A stretch of 64,000 nucleotides of DNA from Plectrocnemia conspersa (lineage: Eukaryota > Arthropoda > Insecta > Trichoptera > Polycentropodidae). The DNA lies in NCBI GenBank assembly GCA_009617715.1, contig VTFK01000548.1, forward strand, positions 62,001 to 126,000. Direction: 5' to 3'. A program made the translations under genes and the position numbers. Each line of letters starts with the position of its first letter. Within the stretch, counting starts at the first letter, position 1. Shown here in pieces: positions 60,176 to 64,000 of this stretch. The notes beneath the pieces were generated by a model. That model was given only the letters and a program-made list of their open reading frames with translations, had not been told where the DNA came from and made no database searches.

Positions 60176-60980
60176 CAGTGATTTTGAACCGGTGGTCCGT
60201 GAAAAAATGTGGTTCGCAAATATTTGAGAGCATTTTAATATGTTATGTTAATAAAATCTTCAATACCCATGCAAATGCAAGTAACTCAACCCTTTGTTTT
60301 TTAATACCGTCTTGTCATATTTCGAAAAAATATTTCTTGTGTCATTGTGTTAAAAAGTTTTAAGCCCTACAAAATGAAAATAAAGAAAAACAAATAGCAA
60401 AGCCTTTTAATGTTCTTTAACAACAATAATAGTCAGGAAAAAAGTTGTGACGACAATGAAATAGTCATAAAAAACAAGGAAAACGAAATACGTTCATACT
60501 AAGGAATGTGCGTAAAAAACCATGAAATTCGATTAAAAATATAATATAGTTTGGTTTCGCGAATAGCGAATTATCTTTATGACCTCTGTGTGTGATATGT
60601 TATGAAACTCTGTCAAACTTTCCAAACTTGTTCGTCATTTGAATTAAAAGCATACGCAGATAAGCCAATGGATTTTTTTGAAAGGTTGCACGACCAGTTG
60701 AAAATTCATGAAGATGACGACTATTGACAAATCGCTGTTTCAAGCCTTTTGACCTAGGAATATCTAAAACGAAAAAACTGTTCTCTATTGGTGAGAGGTT
60801 GAATAAAATCTTGCATATCGCTCTGGAAGTTTTGGGTTTTCAATCCACTTATAAAAAATAAGAGGTTGTATCGTTTTTGAACGACAGTATTCAGAGAAGA
60901 GTTATTGATATGACCATCGATATTTAATAGCAAGTTATAGAAGGCATAAATAAATCGAATAAATTTTACGATTCAATTGA
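60176..60980 (+). mobile_element. hAT (Buster/ZBED5-like) transposon remnant
   Basis: The left end cagtgattttgaaccggtgg continues tccgtg and has the style of Buster/SPIN-type hAT termini (CAGTG-TT--AACC--TGG). From about 60610 the plus strand encodes broken segments of a Buster-like transposase: an LVRHLKLKAYADKPMDFFER block (zinc finger to linker), then text matching the KR(R)ID(M/E)-type region as RVIDMTIDI near 60900, and DSIDVS near 60972 around the first catalytic Asp. Stops and frameshifts are many. The right end is not visible, so the element is truncated. Confidence 0.6.
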
Positions 60981-61098
60981 CGTCAGTTACCATGCTATTC
61001 TACTTTGATTTATGAGATATATCTGAAGACGATAGAGGAGAACTACTTTGTTGCCTTGACGGACCAATATAGTATATACAAGAGGCGCGTATGGTGAA

Positions 61099-61158
61099 AT
61101 ACATTCCCTTTCGCTCGCTCGCATGTGTAATGACGAGAGTAAGCGAAAGGGAATGTAT
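61099..61158. repeat. Perfect 17 bp inverted repeat with 26-base loop
   Basis: Arms 61099-61115 (atacattccctttcgct) and 61142-61158 (agcgaaagggaatgtat) are exact reverse complements. The loop has gctcgc / gagagta pairing possibilities. The 60 nt stem-loop is the size of a small hairpin RNA precursor or a solo fold-back. Confidence 0.85.
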
Positions 61159-62764
61159 ATGTATTAGCTAAAAAGCTTTCGCGCTATTGTTTACTTTTTG
61201 TATGTTTGTCGTTTTGACAGAAAACTATATTTAGTGATTAGCAATTCTTCCTACTTCTGTAATTATATATAAATAAAGGCATACTATAATTATATATGAC
61301 TTAAAATAGTTAGAAATATTATGTATATATATTTTAATTCGCTAAGTTAATATTAGTGAAATATCAGTATTTCCATTGAGTCAATACTGTACTTCGGTAT
61401 TAAAAAATAGTCAGAATATCGGGATGAGGAATAATGATTTATTGCTGAAATTTCATATTTTTTTTCATGAAACGACTATTTAGGAGAAACAATTTTATAT
61501 ATACGTGTTCAATTAAATTATGTAAATATAGATGTAGGCTCGATATTATTTAAAAATGTAACTTGCTAACTGTAAAAGAAAACGAGATACATCAAGATAA
61601 GATGAAAGTCATTTAAAGGAAAGTATTTTATGGTATTGAATTTCCTTATGCGATTCACATACATTACTCGCAGCGAAAACAACAAATATTTTTTATAAAC
61701 AATATTTAATATAAATAATAATCAAACTAAAAAACATAAATAGCACACATAAATTATTTTGTATGAGTTAAATTTAATTATTATTTTGAAATAAATGTAA
61801 ATAATATTTAATAATAAAAATAAAATTGTATCGTACAAAATTAATACTTATATAAAAGTGTATTTAAAAACGTTATAAATACGCATTTTGTTATTTGAAA
61901 AAAGTTGTTAGTAAATTTTATATTAATTTATTTTAATAGGATATGCATAAATTTGTGTGTGCCATCTATCGTCGTCGTTCGACGTTGAAAAATATTATTA
62001 TAAGATAATATAATAATAAATAAAATAAAATTTGGGTTAACTGTTGGAATAAGTAATTTATATCGCATATAAAGATTCGATTAACAAAAACAGCAAATAT
62101 TCAAAAATGCTACCATACAGATAGTCCTTCATTTCGTGCGGTACCTATTTATTGCCCTTTTTCATCTCGAAGATAAAAACGAAAGTGAACTTGAAATAAA
62201 TTATATTAATAGTAATAACTACCATAAACCAAGATTAAAACCATCTGTTTTATAATATACGACATAAAACGTCTGTAAGAACATGTAAGATAATAATGAA
62301 TTGTAATATAAATTATTTTAGAATAAAATATACCTATTTCTTAAACATAAATTGTTCAATACGAGGAATGAATAGTGTGCACAATTGAATATATTATATT
62401 AAAACAAGTCTTAACTTTACATACGAAGTAATAAAACTGAATATATTACAAGTTAAAACTCCATAAATTTATATATTCCATAACATCAATCAGAACGCAT
62501 TTAGTGTTGCCATCATATATTCACATTCACAAATGAAATTCTCAAATTACTACAATTTTCCATGTCGCCGGCCAACAACAAATCCAAAATTGTCGCCATA
62601 AAAATAAACCGTCATGCGGTTTACACTTCAGCGAAAGTTTTACGGTTAGTCGCTATTGTTATTTTTCGTCAATTTTTGGACCGAAGAGAAGCGATTTTTG
62701 TGATGCTTTTTACGCTTTTTTTGAATAAATAAAATTTGAGAAGAAAAAAACATTTCTTGGAAGT
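61159..62764. other. AT-rich stretch with a GC-richer patch at about 62505-62700
   Basis: The patch contains a 56-codon plus-strand frame (62562-62732, starting MSPANNKSKIVAIKI) with a gttagt donor-like site inside, and a motif gtgttgccat like those at other patches. I do not recognise the frame. It may be a promoter or first-exon region. Confidence 0.25.
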
Positions 62765-62835
62765 CGAGAATTCACGTCAAAAGCAATAAAATCATCTCTC
62801 CATAGTGGGAATGCTTGGTTACGTTGACCCCACCG
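62765..62835. repeat. Fold-back family, single arm
   Basis: The block gagaattcacgtcaaaagca (62766), ataaaatc, atagtgggaatgcttgg and ttacg matches the left arm and centre of the fold-back family. The right arm is replaced by an unrelated GC-rich stretch (to about 63010). Confidence 0.6.
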
Positions 62836-64000
62836 CCGTGTGACGTCAGATGAAGTTTAACTAAAATCAGGGTCTACATTTTCGCGACCCACACCCGGCG
62901 CGGGACTTCGGCCTCAGACTCGAGGGGGCGTCTCACACCACGATACCTTGTTTCGAAACGGGGCTTTTGTTCAAAGGCTAAATGTCAAACGGTGGGGTGG
63001 CTGCGATGTTGCCAGCGTAGGAAACTATGTCCCGATTTGTTAGGCTTTCGTAAATTAATATGATATCTATTCGTCAAAAATATATATGAGGAATTATTGA
63101 GATTTTGCAATCCAATTAGATTCGCAGTAGAATTTTAATGCGCCACTTCTAATCATGAAATCGGTCACTTTTCACGAATGCGCCGTGGTATGGTCATCCC
63201 TGATTTGTATATTAGTAAAGCATGATTTGCAACGGTCATGAATTATTTTCTGAAAAAAAGTCTGTTCTAAGAAGTTATTATTTTGTCTCAGTGCTGATCT
63301 AAAAACTATACTTTTTATAATTAAAAAAATAGCATTACTAATAGTTAACATGAAAAATAAATGCATGAGAAAAATGCTAATAATAAGGATGCAAATTTTA
63401 ATAATTTACAAAAACAAATAGTAGTTACCAGTAATTCTGTTTAGTAACGGACTGTTTACAATAAGAAACGCGATTGATATTTGTTTGTTTATTACTGTTG
63501 TTCCACCCACTTAATTATTGTTAGACAATTGTCTGTATTCTGGCTTTTAGGAAGTTAATGTACATATGTTATGTATGTACATACATAGTACATACATATG
63601 CTAGACATTTTAATTAAATAAGGTGTAGCGTAGAAAGCAAATTAAAAATTAATTGCAAGCAATTCACTATAAAGTTTACCGTTTAAATGTTACTGTTTTA
63701 TGGCGACGCTCTAATATATTATATAATAAAGTAAACATCGCATTAAAATATGCTTTTTTCAGAGACTTGCTAATAAGTTATGCAATCAAGCCGCTCAGTA
63801 AAAAAAATGTAGTATATTATCTTCCTATTTATATTTTAAAGCTTCGCAAAGAGAAACTAATTAATTGAAATTTATTTTATGTTAGTATTTGTGTTTATTA
63901 AATTATATGTCATTACCGTAGAAGGTATAGTGTATTTAGAAATTTTAATGCTTCCTATTTCCTCTGATGTGATGGTTAAATATGAATGTGAAAATATCAT
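62836..64000. other. Terminal stretch without genes
   Basis: GC-richer to about 63020, then AT-rich. A tgtacatacatagtacataca palindromic microsatellite-like patch lies at about 63555-63600. The minus-strand frame at 63172-63366 and the plus-strand frame at 63653-63868 resemble nothing known. Confidence 0.3.

Noticed and set aside
62562..62732. 56-codon plus-strand frame as a gene
   Set aside because: No recognised similarity. It is kept only as a note on the GC-richer patch.
1..64000. CRISPR array, rRNA, prokaryotic operon or origin
   Set aside because: No regularly spaced repeats, rRNA-like blocks or Shine-Dalgarno-linked gene series. The genes have spliceosomal introns.

Overview
This is AT-rich nuclear DNA from an arthropod, almost certainly an insect. 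The evidence is short GT-AG introns (57 to 306 bp) in genes whose proteins match insect orthologues, long gene-poor stretches, and insect-type transposons (Tc1/mariner, hAT, Jockey-like LINE, LTR remnants, tRNA-derived SINEs). The order cannot be fixed from the sequence. DENR and the septin look insect, and the short ACATATGT/TACATA motifs are common in flies and moths, but neither settles the lineage.

Three protein-coding genes are well supported, all on the minus strand in the central third. (1) Positions 31152-31247 are the first coding exon of an Atg1/ULK autophagy kinase: glycine-rich loop, ideal Kozak context, good splice donor. I found no later kinase exon to its left, so positions 1-31151 look like one very long first intron. 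(2) Positions 33239-33968 are a complete four-exon DENR gene (density-regulated re-initiation factor, 176 aa). (3) Positions 37549-39302 are seven exons of a SEPTIN2-group septin closest to insect Sep4. The first coding exon is missing; a phase-compatible candidate lies at 46854-46908. The genes have unrelated roles (autophagy initiation, translation re-initiation, cytoskeletal GTPase) and show no operon-like coupling.

The rest is mostly non-coding and repeat-derived. Left third (1-31 kb): a dispersed repeat in opposite orientations (235-640, 29404-29745), an approximately 0.8 kb composite element with a fold-back end (2070-2860 and inverted at 14475-15238), two LTR remnants preceded by polypurine tracts (8838, 12999), a 112 bp TIR MITE (11699-11810), a dead mariner (16750-17539), a hAT element delimited to the base with an 8 bp target duplication (19955-22421), a GC-rich LINE fragment (22640-22990), and a GAGCC-rich hAT MITE (27737-28012). 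Centre and right: a Jockey-like LINE 3' end (35636-36030), a second mariner of the same family (43745-44420), a LINE reverse transcriptase remnant (51815-52620), tRNA-derived SINEs (56515-56995) and a Buster-like hAT remnant (60176-60980).

I found no CRISPR array, rRNA, convincing tRNA gene, prokaryotic feature or wholly new system. The observations most worth following are the composite fold-back family, the hAT MITE that resembles widely transferred hAT families, the very long inferred Atg1 intron, the perfect internal hairpin in the hAT element, and unassigned candidate first exons.
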